64,000 bases of DNA, taken from contig NC_049982.1 of NCBI RefSeq assembly GCF_000003815.2, positions 15,234,769-15,298,768 of the forward strand, read 5' to 3'. A program made the position numbers and the translations under genes. Positions 27,101 to 37,042 of the stretch are shown here, piece by piece (positions within the stretch are counted from its first letter, which is position 1; each line of letters opens with the position of its first letter). This stretch comes from Branchiostoma floridae (taxonomy: Eukaryota > Chordata > Leptocardii > Amphioxiformes > Branchiostomatidae). The notes beneath the pieces are model-generated. The model saw only the letters and a program-made list of their open reading frames with translations. It had not been told where the DNA came from and searched no databases.

Positions 27101-29458
27101 TAAACCACCAGATGCACAGGCCAGTCCTGTGTTCATAACAGTACGGGCTATGGCACCAGAGTCTCCACGTGATGATATTGCACCCTGAGTACTGCCATTG
27201 AAGGCGAGGAAGCCGACCATCAGGATAAAGAAACCTGTACAAAACCAAGTACATCACAAATAAACAAACAAAACAATGGAAACCTTGTTCTAATACCTCA
27301 TAATGCTTTATCTGACAACTCATAACCAATATAATTATGTATATGATACAATGCCAGGTGACCCTGCATTTGGAATATTTGGTTGCCTAAGCCTTTATGA
27401 GTGCTATTTTTATAGAATCAGTAATCATGACTGAGTCTATCTATCAACGTACATGAAAGATGCAGAATGGTTGATTTATATTTCTTACCCAAGGTGACCA
27501 GAGCTGGAGCAGACTCAGGGATGGCATGATCTTCAACTTCCTTAGCCAACTTTCTGCGACCCAATACCATGGCCCCCATTAGGGCAGCTGTCCCTCCGCA
27601 GGCATGTACAACACCGCTTCCAGAAAAGTCCTGAGTATCTCATGAAGAGTGTAATACTTTCTGTTAGTGTATGACTTTATGCAGAAGAAAAAATTCTAGA
27701 TGGGATTTTTTGTCATTTCTTAAGAAGACACAAGTTTGAAATGTTAGCATGTCAATGTTAGGCAACAAAATATGTTCTCATATTTATTTTGTTCAAAAAG
27801 GGTCATCTACTAAAAAAACCAGCACTAAAAAAACTGATATCTATTTTTGATAAAACGGAACGTCTTATTGCATCTCAGAGAGGGAAGCTGGAGAAGCATC
27901 GGGGTAATTGGGGAACCTTATGTTTAATTTGATTTCAGAATGTAGAAATAATCATGACATAATAAATATGATATAAAAATGATATTTGATTTAATGTGTT
28001 ACAATAATAACATGATGAAATGATTATAATAGTCATGATGTAATAATTATATGAAATGATGACATGTATGAAATGATATGATCTGTCCATAATGAGGTAA
28101 CAATATGACAATGATATGATCTTATGTGTTACAATATTATGGAAAATGATATGTGGTAATGATTTGATAACTAAAATGATAATGAGAAAAATGACATAAT
28201 AATTACATGATATGATTTGTTAAGTATATAATGTGGGCTGTTTGACAAGATATGCGAATATTTAGGGAGGCTCTGCTTTTTCTGTATCATAATTTATCAT
28301 TGACAATAAAATTATTTTAAAAAACCAGCACTGACGAGTTCACCCAAAAGCCTGAACAAGTTTTCTTTCACTTTCCATCGGAGACACATTTTTGCAAAGC
28401 TTTTAATGCTCTATTTACAGCGTGCACTACTTACCTGGAAGGTAAGACCATACAAATCAGAGTTGAGCCAGCCATAGTCACTCCATGCCCAATGAACAAC
28501 AGTTGGGTACACAAAGCCGGTGATGACGAAAGAGTAGATCAGGTACCCATGGTACGAGGTGCGACCAACCATGGCCCCAGACACGATAGCCGTGGCAGTG
28601 GCAGCAAATGAATATTGGAAGAATACATAGGTCAGTGCATCATCGCTCTCAAGATTGGTAAGGGCGAAGTGGTTCGTCCCCATGTATCCGCCGGTTGTTG
28701 GGCCAAACGCCACAGCATATCCAAAGAAGAAGTAGCCTACAGTTCCGACACCTACGGAAACAAGCCAACAGCCCTCTTGGTAGACATCAATACAATATGA
28801 TACTGCTCATAAGCCATACTTGCAAGGGCAAAGGTAAAATACTGCTAGCACTATAGAATACAAATGCTTACTGCTTCTACATGTATATCAGTTGTGGTGT
28901 GGTGTACATGTAACGTTACATTTGGCTTGAAGTTTTGTCTTGTATCGATGCCAAATCTGAAGAAAAAAGACGCATTGCATATGAATATGAAGTATTACTA
29001 TCCCACAGGAGCTGCTAAGGCAAAGGGTCGATTGGATATTAAATCAGGTAATCATGTCATGATGGCGAAAGAGTAGACCAGATCTGCCCATAGTATGAGG
29101 TAAGGCCAACCTTACCTAGATAGCATGCCCCCAATGATAGAAAGAGGGGACACTCGTTTTGTTTAGTGCTGTAGTCGACCCTGACTTTTCGCAGTCAACG
29201 ACCGAACGTTAGGGCAGAGACATGCTACTTACAAACGTCCATGACATTGTTGAGCAGGATGGCGAAGACGTTGGAGACCTTGACCGAACCGACTTCCAGC
29301 AGGGCGAAGCCCCCCTGCATGGTCATGATGAGGCAGCCGCACAGGATTTCCAGCAGTGTGTTCAAGCTCACGGCGAATACGTCTAGCTTGCCGTTGATAT
29401 CCGCGATCGCGGCCTCTGTGGCGTTCATCCGCCCGTCAAGAGTTTCCAGTGTCGCCAT
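24197..29458 (-). CDS. Ammonium transporter, AMT/MEP family, tandem copy A
   Basis: This gene encodes a multi-pass membrane protein predicted to conduct ammonium/ammonia. Coding exons on the minus strand are 29233-29458, 28435-28751, 27489-27630, 27011-27234, 26698-26839, 26111-26290, 25145-25279 and 24197-24402. Phases agree and give 523 residues, usual for the family. The N-terminus has an NAT sequon at Asn12, consistent with an external N-terminus. The first membrane helix holds a GFALLEVGSV core. Exon 2 holds the FFQYSF segment and the YPTVVHWAW segment (Trp165 aligns with the ammonium-site Trp of AmtB). Exon 3 begins at the conserved Asp182 and has His190; exon 6 begins at VHLAPG with His352, completing the twin-His pore. 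Exons 7 and 8 encode a charged, Ser/Gln-rich cytosolic tail. It differs from copies B and C by MQGGF instead of MQAGF in helix 1. A second possible first exon lies at 33356-33569. The family call is secure; the substrate is inferred. Confidence 0.9.
24501..24630. repeat. Palindromic hairpin in intron 7 of AMT copy A
   Basis: Inverted arms of about 55-60 bp read TATACACGGATCAAATTTTC on the left and return as GAAAATTTGATCCGTATATA on the right. The inner arms CCGCCTTCTTTAGGAT and ATCCTGAAGAAGG flank a short centre with CAGTACTG. It lies about 100 bp from the exon 8 acceptor. Related palindromes sit at the same place in copies B and C. It is either a MITE inserted before the duplications or a structured intronic element. 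Confidence 0.8.
25407..25564 (-). mobile_element. 3' end of a LINE (endonuclease/reverse-transcriptase type) in copy A intron 6
   Basis: On the minus strand an open frame reaches a stop with the features of a LINE C-terminus: GRPKVNYIDNLRAH followed by a DREEWRRL motif. It is followed by an AAGTAAGTAAG microsatellite tail. The flanking sequence is continuous in copy B near 38325 and copy C near 51025, so the paralogues give the empty site. AATATTAT on one side and AATTAT on the other could be the target duplication. It is a 5'-truncated RTE-like or related non-LTR insertion. Confidence 0.75.
27827..28318. mobile_element. Copy A-specific insertion with 14-bp direct flanks
   Basis: The word AAAAAACCAGCACT occurs at about 27813-27826 and again at 28319-28332, bracketing about 490 bp that is absent from the same intron of copies B and C (near 40615 and 53890). 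The interior is AT-rich with many degenerate ATGATATGAT-like units (about 27940-28250). AATAAA and an A-rich end precede the right flank. A long target duplication plus an A-rich end suggests retroposition. No coding frame is seen. Confidence 0.6.
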
Positions 29459-29459
29459 A

Positions 29460-29700
29460 ATGGAAATACAGCTCTCCGCCGACCTGAAACAAAAAAAATG
29501 AGTTGGTTGTTTAGAGAAAAATGAATCGTTAGCACCAGAATCTACCGAATATGTTCTTACTTACAACGGTCGACTAAATTGTTGCCATGAGAACGTTCTA
29601 TGATTTGTTGGTGCTTTTTAGATTGTGACGTAGGATCGACTGTATCGACCGGGAATAAATCCATATTTGGAAGAAGCTGAGTTGTGTTGATCCTGACAAC
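29460..29700 (-). promoter_or_regulatory. Candidate proximal promoter of AMT copy A, CCAAT box altered
   Basis: This block upstream of the proximal first exon resembles the sequence upstream of the three other AMT first exons. Where those carry ATTGG (inverted CCAAT on the gene strand) about 150-165 bp before the ATG, this one has ATTTG at 29603-29607. A shared TCGACCGGGAA word is retained. The role is inferred from conservation and position. Confidence 0.45.
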
Positions 29701-29780
29701 ACAACTGTTACTGCTTCTATATCATCAGTTGTGGTGTGGTGTACATGTACATTTGGTTTGAAGTTTTTTCCTATATCCAT

Positions 29781-29942
29781 GTAGCCTGGGGTTACCATCC
29801 GAGTAGTAGTTCGCTCCTATGTTCGCCTCTGCTGAACAGCAGAGAAGCGACAGTATATAGTGGACTATCATAAGGACTATCAGAGCGAGAAGCTACTGTT
29901 TATGGTGTATAATAAACGCCGGAGCGAACTACTTTCCGGATG
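29781..29942. mobile_element. MITE-like palindromic element, 8-bp TATCCATG target duplication
   Basis: The element has inverted arms around AGTAGTTCGCTCC near the left end and GGAGCGAACTACT near the right. TATCCATG occurs on both sides (29773-29780 and 29943-29950). A related unoccupied sequence near 28929-28964 carries a single TATCGATG. The 8-bp duplication suggests a hAT-type origin. A partial relative lies at about 34010-34085 and a diverged piece near 57270. Confidence 0.75.
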
Positions 29943-30540
29943 GTATCCATGCCAAATAAGAAAAAAATCTCAGATTGGTATATTGACTTGAAACTTGGAA
30001 ATCATAAATTTAGACCATCGTAAACGAAATTCCGGTCAAACCCGGTGCTTTCTATTCTTGAATCAAAATTATGTAATGACTTCGCGGAATTACGGCGCTT
30101 TTGCATTACGCCAACGAAATCTATGATAAGTCTTATACTTTCAGAAACTAGACGGTTTGCTCATTCTTACTCAAGAGATTTCCTGTTGGTTTGAAACCTA
30201 AACAATAGGTTCAAAACAAGAGGGAAAATTACACAAACTGCACCTGACTTCGGGTCGTATTTGTGACAGGAAAACGATATACGATCGGTTCAAAAATCTA
30301 TATCAGCCAAAAAGGAGACTGAAATGCTGTGAATGACTTGAAATTTAGAAGATACCCTGTTATATACTCCAGCGACAATCTTTCTTGGAAGGGGTGTTGA
30401 CGCACGGAGTCATGTAAGTAACTAACGGACCACTTCCTCTCGCGGAAGGAAAAGAAAACTGCATAGAAGTAGAAATCTTGGCATGGCAACAATCGAATCG
30501 TAGGTTCGGTCAGAGCCCTCGAATTCCGGAGGTCAACGAC

Positions 30541-31500
30541 CTACCTACCTACCTACCTAGTTCCTTGACCTCCAGGTCGTTGGGGGGACAAGGTAGACAT
30601 GAAGATCGAGAGTTGCCTCCAGGTTCGTCTTTCCCTAGCCAGGGTTATCCTCTCCCATAGGCTGAGGCCCGTCCAGTCAGCGATGTTATCCTGCCAAGCT
30701 TTTCGCTGCCGTCCACGGCGACGTCCACCTTCCACCGTTCCTTGTAGGATCGTCTTGGCCAGGTTGTTGTGTCGGGTGACGTGCCCGAACCATTGCAGTT
30801 TACGTCTTTTAACTGTTGCTAGAAGTGTTTCCTGCGGGCCAACGAGGCTGCGTACCTGTTCATACTCGTTCGTGACGTGTTCATAGTACGACTACGAAAT
30901 GTGAAGTAGCTTACGCAGGCACAAAGGCTCGGATCTTCCTCTCTGTTGCTGCCAATAGAGTCCAGGTCTCACACCCATACAACAGTATGGACACAACTAG
31001 GGTTTTGTAGAGCTTGAACTTGACAGAAAAGCTGATGTTGTTGGATTTCCAGATCCTGGACAGACGAGCCATTGCAGATGTTGCCATGGCAAACCTCCTC
31101 CGTACATCTGTCTCGCTAGTACCGTCTTTTGTAATGGTCCCTCCTAGGTAAGTAAATGTTCCCACCTCTTCCAGCAGTTCCCCGTTCATAAGGATGACTG
31201 CATGTGTCTCATCCGTACTGTTCATCATCACCTTGCTTTTCTCGGTGCTGACCTCCATGCCGAACGATCCAGTACTCTCTGTTAGCTTGTCTGTGAGGTC
31301 TTGGAGTTCTGTGTTGCTGCCGGCTAGAAGGTCAATGTCGTCTGCAAAGCGAAGGTTGCAGATGCGTCTGCCACCAATGGAGATGGAGGTGTGATGATCG
31401 TACAAAGCGTCCTGCATGATCTTCTCCAGATACAGGTTGAACAAAACTGGTGACAGCAAGCATCCCTGGCGAACCCCGACTGTTGTCCTGAAGAACGACC
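30541..31500 (-). pseudogene. 5'-truncated, frameshifted non-LTR retrotransposon (reverse transcriptase)
   Basis: The minus-strand frame at 30911-31549 carries reverse-transcriptase signatures: VRQGCLLSPVLFNLY, then the catalytic FADD box in RFADDIDLLAG, then TYLGGTI and LLYGCETWTL. A different frame at 30553-30735 supplies a LINE C-terminal segment (RRRGRQRKAWQDNI and a WRQL motif), so at least one frameshift separates them. The 3' end abuts a TAGG-type tetranucleotide run at about 30541-30560. The likely group is RTE-like or a related endonuclease-RT clade. The region around 48757-48850 (upstream of copy B) matches both flanks without the element, dating the insertion after the duplication. 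Confidence 0.88.
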
Positions 31501-31752
31501 TACACATGCACAATCCACAAATTTCACAGTCGAACCGCAGGTCGCTCAAGTCTCTAAATACGACGTTTGTCGTGTAAACAACTGCCTGTTGTGCAGCAAA
31601 AAGACATCATACCTACATAATGTTTATACTTTTTCGCATCTACATGCTTCGCGCAGTACAACCATGTAGATATTTTGTGCATTACAAACTGACAGCAAAC
31701 GCCGTAGCATTAGAAACATTGGCGATTTTTGGTCAGTTTTCTCGTGCTTATC

Positions 31753-32111
31753 CAGGCCTCGAAATTCATTTTTGGGATTAGGTGCACTGGTGCACCCAGC
31801 TTAAAAAATTGGGTGCACCAAAACATTTTTGGGTGCACCACTAAAATTTAAGTAGAATGTCAGAAAATCCTAATAATAAAACTTAGTTACAAGCTATCAA
31901 ATTCTTAAACAAGTACCATGACAGACATTTTTATTATCTTTCTAACGCTTTGTAGATGTCAAGAAGAATATGATGTATACCAGTATACTTTAATATATTT
32001 ACATACATAAGCCTATGAAAATATTTGGGTGCACCCACAGAAAATAATTGGGTGCACAGCTCCAATTTTAGGTGCACCTGGGTGCACATGCACCCAGTAT
32101 TTCGAGCCCTG
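31753..32111. mobile_element. 359-bp MITE-like element with CAGG-CTCGAAAT inverted ends
   Basis: The left end CAGGCCTCGAAAT is mirrored by ATTTCGAGCCCTG on the right. The interior has many GGGTGCAC/GTGCACCC words in both orientations near the ends. TTATC lies on both sides. The related sequence in copy C intron 1 (about 54834-54850) runs straight through GCTTATCGTTT without the element, giving the empty site. No coding frame. The superfamily is probably hAT, based on the terminal CAG and short duplication. Confidence 0.75.
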
Positions 32112-33355
32112 TTATCGTTCACCTAGATCCAAAAAGCTAAATTCACAGTGTGATAGTCAATTCCCACATCTTTCGTTTTATCCCAAAGTCCCCTGGATCA
32201 CTTTTACCGGAAACGGGTTTGCCCCGAAATAAATTGCGACAATACCCACTTTGCCATGGTGAAATTTTCACCGAGGTACAGCTATAGCTACCGCGCCTTC
32301 CCGTGTTTTGGCTACATTTTGCGTGGTATAACAGAACTCATTTCTCGGTATTAGACTCTGTACGAACGCAGCTGTCACATGCAATGTAATAAATGACTTG
32401 GTGACAGTCACGTACAGGCAGACAAAGGTTTTAGTACGCGGTACCGATCTTTCAAAAACCTCAAATTTGAAGATGATCAGATTCGAACACCGGAGTTCTA
32501 TCTTGGTTCGAAAGATGGAAGTCAGCCAGTACGTTCCATTTTCGCTCCGCGGGGGTCAGGTAAGGTCAGGCATAATGTTGCAACTATCAGCCGGTGTTTG
32601 GAAAAGTTCACAAAACTAACGGCTCAAGTTTTGCCGTCTCAAATGGATTTCCTGAGACACTTCCAATCAAGACTGATATCACATGAAAGCCAGAAAAGTA
32701 AGATTTCTATACAAGTGTGACAAATCCCATTGAATAAAGTGTGAGTTCTGTAAAAACATAGTGAAAGGTTATTGTGTCCGGCTTCTCCATTGAAAAAGAC
32801 ACCCTAGAATTTAACCTGTTCCTATAAAATTTCTGGGCAGACCCGTTTCCGGTCAAATTAACCAGGGAACTTTGGTATCAATTCAAAGGTAAAGAAATGG
32901 GCAATCATGCTATGTAATTAGCTAATCAGATCTCTGTCAACTGTAAAAGATACTAGCACCTAAAGACTGCCCCAAATCGCCTATGTTTCGAAAGCCATAA
33001 TGTTCGCTGTCACTTTGCAATGCAAGAATTATTTACACAGGTGTACGGGGCGAAACTCGTAGAAGTGAAAAAGTATAAACATTGTGCAGGTATGAGGTCT
33101 TTCTCCTGAACAGGTAGTTGTTTACACCACGCAGGTTAAATCGCTTTCGCGACAAAAGCCGTATCTAAGAAAATGACGCGTTCTACAGTGACCTGCGGTT
33201 CGACTGATAGTACTAGTATGAAGTGTGACCAACCTTATTTAGATAGCATACCTCCAATGATAGAAAGAGGGGGCACTATTGTTGCTTACTGCTGTAGTTG
33301 GCCTTGACTTTTCGCTGTGAACGACCGAACGTTAGGGCAGAGACATGCTACTTAC

Positions 33356-33569
33356 AAACGACCATGACATTGTTGAGCAGGATGGCGTAGACGTTGGTGA
33401 CATTGACCGAACCGACTGACAGGGCGAAGCCTGCCTGCATGATCATGATGAGGCAGCCGCACAGGATTTCCAGCAGTGTGTCCAAGCTCACAGCGAATAC
33501 GTCTAGCTTGCCGTTGATGTCCGCGATCGCGGCCTCTGTGGCGTTCATCCGCCCGTCAAGAGTCGCCAT
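33356..33569 (-). pseudogene. Extra AMT first exon upstream of copy A (alternative exon or relic)
   Basis: This exon matches the first exons at 29233, 48284 and 55967 from ATG to donor (GTAAGTAGC). It is 214 rather than 226 nt because of two in-frame deletions: nine nt near the start (residues ETL lost) and three nt in helix 1 (LLEVGSV becomes LSVGSV, losing the acidic residue). The phase at the donor is unchanged, so it could splice to copy A exon 2. VMDVC has become VMVVC. Its upstream block keeps an intact inverted CCAAT. Its surroundings from 31680 resemble copy C intron 1 and exon 1, while 29060-29700 and 33220-33790 are near-direct repeats. It is either a working alternative first exon or a decaying duplicate. 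Confidence 0.8.
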
Positions 33570-33800
33570 GATGGAAATACAGCTCTCCGAAAAACCTTTT
33601 ACATGAGTTGGTTGTTTAGGAAAAATGAACCGTTACAACACAAAGAGCACAAATGTGGGTAGAATCTATCGAACGAGTTCTTGTTGATTAAATTATTACC
33701 ATGGAAACGGCACATCTATGATTGGTTGCTGCTATCTAGATTGTGACAAATCTTTTTATATCGACCGGGAACAATACCATATTTGGAAGAAGCTGAGTTG
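33570..33800 (-). promoter_or_regulatory. Candidate promoter of the extra AMT first exon
   Basis: ATTGG (CCAAT on the gene strand) lies at 33721-33725, about 155 bp before the ATG. TATATCGACCGGGAAC follows at about 33757. The same order is seen upstream of the copy B and C first exons. Confidence 0.45.
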
Positions 33801-34953
33801 TCCTTAGTTGACCCTGACGTTCGATCATCAACGACTGCATTTAGATGTGATAGCCATTCTGGTATGGTAGCTTTATACCGGCTATCAGCCTTCAAACCTA
33901 TCACCATCTAAATGATCCGGAAAATTTCGTGACTTGAACAAGAGGAAGAGGCAAAAATCATGTATTTTCAATGAAAATTTACAGGCTAGTAGAACCTGCT
34001 AAGTAGCTAGCCTGGTTACCATCCGGATAGTAGTTCGCTCCTATGTTCGCTTCTGTTCAACAGCAGAGAAGCGTCATATACGGGGAGATCAATAAGTTTT
34101 CGGCCTCACGCAGAAAAAATAAGCACACCTTGAATTTATAGGCACAATTTCATAGTGTGAAGCCTTTTATTAATATCATCCATATTTCAAATCACTGCAG
34201 TCATTACTTTCCAGGCATTCGTTTTTTGAAAATCAGAGGGTAAGATGCGAGAAAGAAAAACAAGGGTGAATTGTGATCAGACATGTGTGGTCGAGTTCCC
34301 CATGCCGTAAATTCTTTGTTATTAACGAAGACATTGTCAAAATGTTTGATAATGATTCTCTTCTTTTTTCAAGCAGAAAGAAGTGGGTGTGCAGCAAGTT
34401 TTCTCGTGAAAAATATATACGGAGATATGAATGTGTGAAGGATGATACATCTGCGAGGTTGTAGTGACGATATCGTTGCCAAGGCTGTTGCTAATAAGGC
34501 TGTTAAGTTTCAGATCGTACTCCACAACAAAACTGATACATGCACAGAAGTAATTTTTCTGTACTATTTTGTTCTGATTACCTCAGTAGAAGTATAAGGA
34601 ACAGTGTTGCAATGTTTGACGAAATACGTTATTTCTAGTTGTGTCTTTCAGGATCATTAGCAAAACTGTTGCCAATGTGGTACTCAGGCATGTTTCAAGA
34701 AAAGAACAACAGAGAGTCAAGTTCTCTGACGTGTCATTTTGTCATCTTGTAAATCATGCATAACTGAAAAATATTATAATTGATTGGAAATGTTTATTTG
34801 GGCTCTACATGGGGGATATAGGGATACCCGACAGGGAATTACCTTGATCTTACACTTTTTTCGCTCTAAACCGTTATTTAGTACCTTAGCTACTAAATCA
34901 CTGCGCATCTAGTATGTCGTACACAGTGGAAAGGCTCTGCATATGTGTTACCA

Positions 34954-35459
34954 CACTACCAAAAATGATTTTTTCTGTGTATCTTGTTTTTCTTCCTCAC
35001 AGAAAATTTATCTTCCAGGAAGAAAATTATTCTGTCCCCAAGAAATCTGAGAAAAACGTGCTTGTCCATGGACAAGCAAATTTTTGCTTGAATTTTTTTA
35101 GACATTTTTGAGATTAATATTCTTACACCAAGAATACTTTTCTTACATCAAGAGCAAAAATTCTTGTATTTCTTAAGAGTTTTGAAAAAAACAAGCATTT
35201 CTAGATTTTTTTTCTTGCACCATAAGAAAAAACAAGAAGATTTTGCTTAAAGTTCTTAGGTGTGAGAAAAAATTTTCTTCACCAAAGAAGAATAAGAAAA
35301 TTGTTCTTTGCATGAGAATTAAGATTTTTTGGTAGATTCTTGTTTTGCTTGTTTTGCTTAGAATTTTATTCTACATTTTCTTCCTGCAAGAATATTTTTT
35401 CTTCATATAAGAATTGTCCATGGGGTAAGCAAAACAAGCAAAAATCATTTTTGGTAGTG
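34954..35459. mobile_element. About 506-bp inverted-repeat element rich in TTCTTG/CAAGAA words
   Basis: The left end CACTACCAAAAATGATTTTT is mirrored by AAAATCATTTTTGGTAGTG at the right end. Inside, short words such as CAAGAATA, TTCTTGTTTTT and GTCCATGGACAAGC recur in both orientations, so most of the element can fold on itself. No protein frame is convincing. It fits a MITE or foldback element; the target duplication is unclear. Similar words (CATATGTG, ACC) flank both ends. Confidence 0.7.
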
Positions 35460-37042
35460 CAGGACTCCACATATGTGACACCGTTGGATACACAGGACAC
35501 GTGAATGCGGGACTACGTCATGCAGGAATACGTCATGCATATTGAAAATTCATCTAGAAACTATAACAAAGGTCAAGGTCCAGAATAAGGCTAGTCTGAT
35601 ATGACTTCAAGTTTTTGTACTTTTCTTGATCAAGTTCTCTGACACATAAATTTGCTCATGTCATCTTTATAGAAACGTGAGTCTTGATGACTTTTGTACA
35701 GAGAACCCTCTTAAAAAAATCGATTAATTGCACGAAAAAACTAAGCTAAGGACGGAGGGTTGGGGTCGGCCAAATTGGGTCATTCTTTGTATGTGTGATA
35801 GCCTTATACTATAGGTATGTCAACCCTCCTTCAACTTAAAAAGTCACGTGCAGGCCAGGCAGACGGTGAGTAACTGTCTACCTACTTTTGTCTTCCGAGG
35901 CAGATGGACGCTAACACACACAAGAATTATAGGTATGTAGAACTATGAATAGCCCTATTAAAATCCTCGAGGTTTTATTTCGTTATTGAGGTCTAGGTTC
36001 CCCAAAGAGGCCCTCGGAAATCAAACAATTAATGGCCGAAATTTACTGACGCTCATAACGTAACGTTACTATTCTGATGAAAATACGAACATAAGTTTTC
36101 TGCATGTATTTCCACATAGGAAATGGGTTCCTACTTTTACAGACCAAAAGGTGAGAATGAAGCATTGAATTTAGGAGGATGTACTAGGGAGTTACTTGAA
36201 CTACTAAAAGCAGGTTTTTAATCTCTTGACATTTTGGTAATTTCTAAGGCGCATTACCTCCCATGCTCCCTCTGCACATTGGAGGTAATACACCTGGTGG
36301 GTGGTGTTAATGTTGCTGGAGAGAGGAATATTAATCGTTGTCTCATTGGGCCACACATAACGCGAACCGTATCAGAGTTCTTAATGTTTTGGGGAGGGGG
36401 CATGACCACAATAAATCACCATTTAGCTTCATTGAATTTCATTTTGTTTGTTTTGGGTCATGTGGCATTGAAATTGTCACGAGTCAGGAAGAGAAAACAC
36501 ATTGTCATCTCCTGAATCTTACAGGTTTATGTGAAATCTGTAGGACCTTGCTGCATGTACATTGTATCTTCTTCAATAATCAAAAGAGGCAAAAAGACAA
36601 GTTGCCCGATCAGGGCTGTAACTTTAGCAGCACTGAGTTGTATTGTATTGTATTGTAGGAGATGAATCGTAAATGGTTCCTTACAAATCTGAAACGCATA
36701 AGACTAAAGCTGCTTATAGGAAAAGCAATGTAATCATACACATTTATCATATGTGTGAACTACGTGGGGAATGAAAATGAAAGCATATCTGATCTATGCT
36801 GCACTTTCGGAATGACATTAAAACAGTAACTTCTTCAGTTGTGCTTTGCTGTAACAGTAAACTCCAGGTGCATTCCCAACTGTACATTTTCATTTAGTTT
36901 AGATTTGGACACTCTGAGAAAGAGTGGCATAAAAATGAGATGTTACGTTAAATATGTAAAGTAAGCTGCTATAAAAGTATGATTGTTTAGCTGTGCTGGT
37001 GAATGTCTACACCACACTGTTCCTGTTCCTCATAACAGATTA
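35460..37042. other. Intergenic region and 3' flank of AMT copy B
   Basis: From 35460 to about 36420 I see no gene or strong repeat. From about 36421 the sequence becomes the copy B 3' flank, closely matching the copy A flank from 23571. That junction (after ATTTAGCTTCATT) marks one edge of the duplicated unit. Confidence 0.6.

Noticed and set aside
28864-29076. Plus-strand open frame in the first intron of AMT copy A
   Set aside because: It lies in a segment duplicated with the AMT locus and is not kept open in the related sequence near copies B and C.
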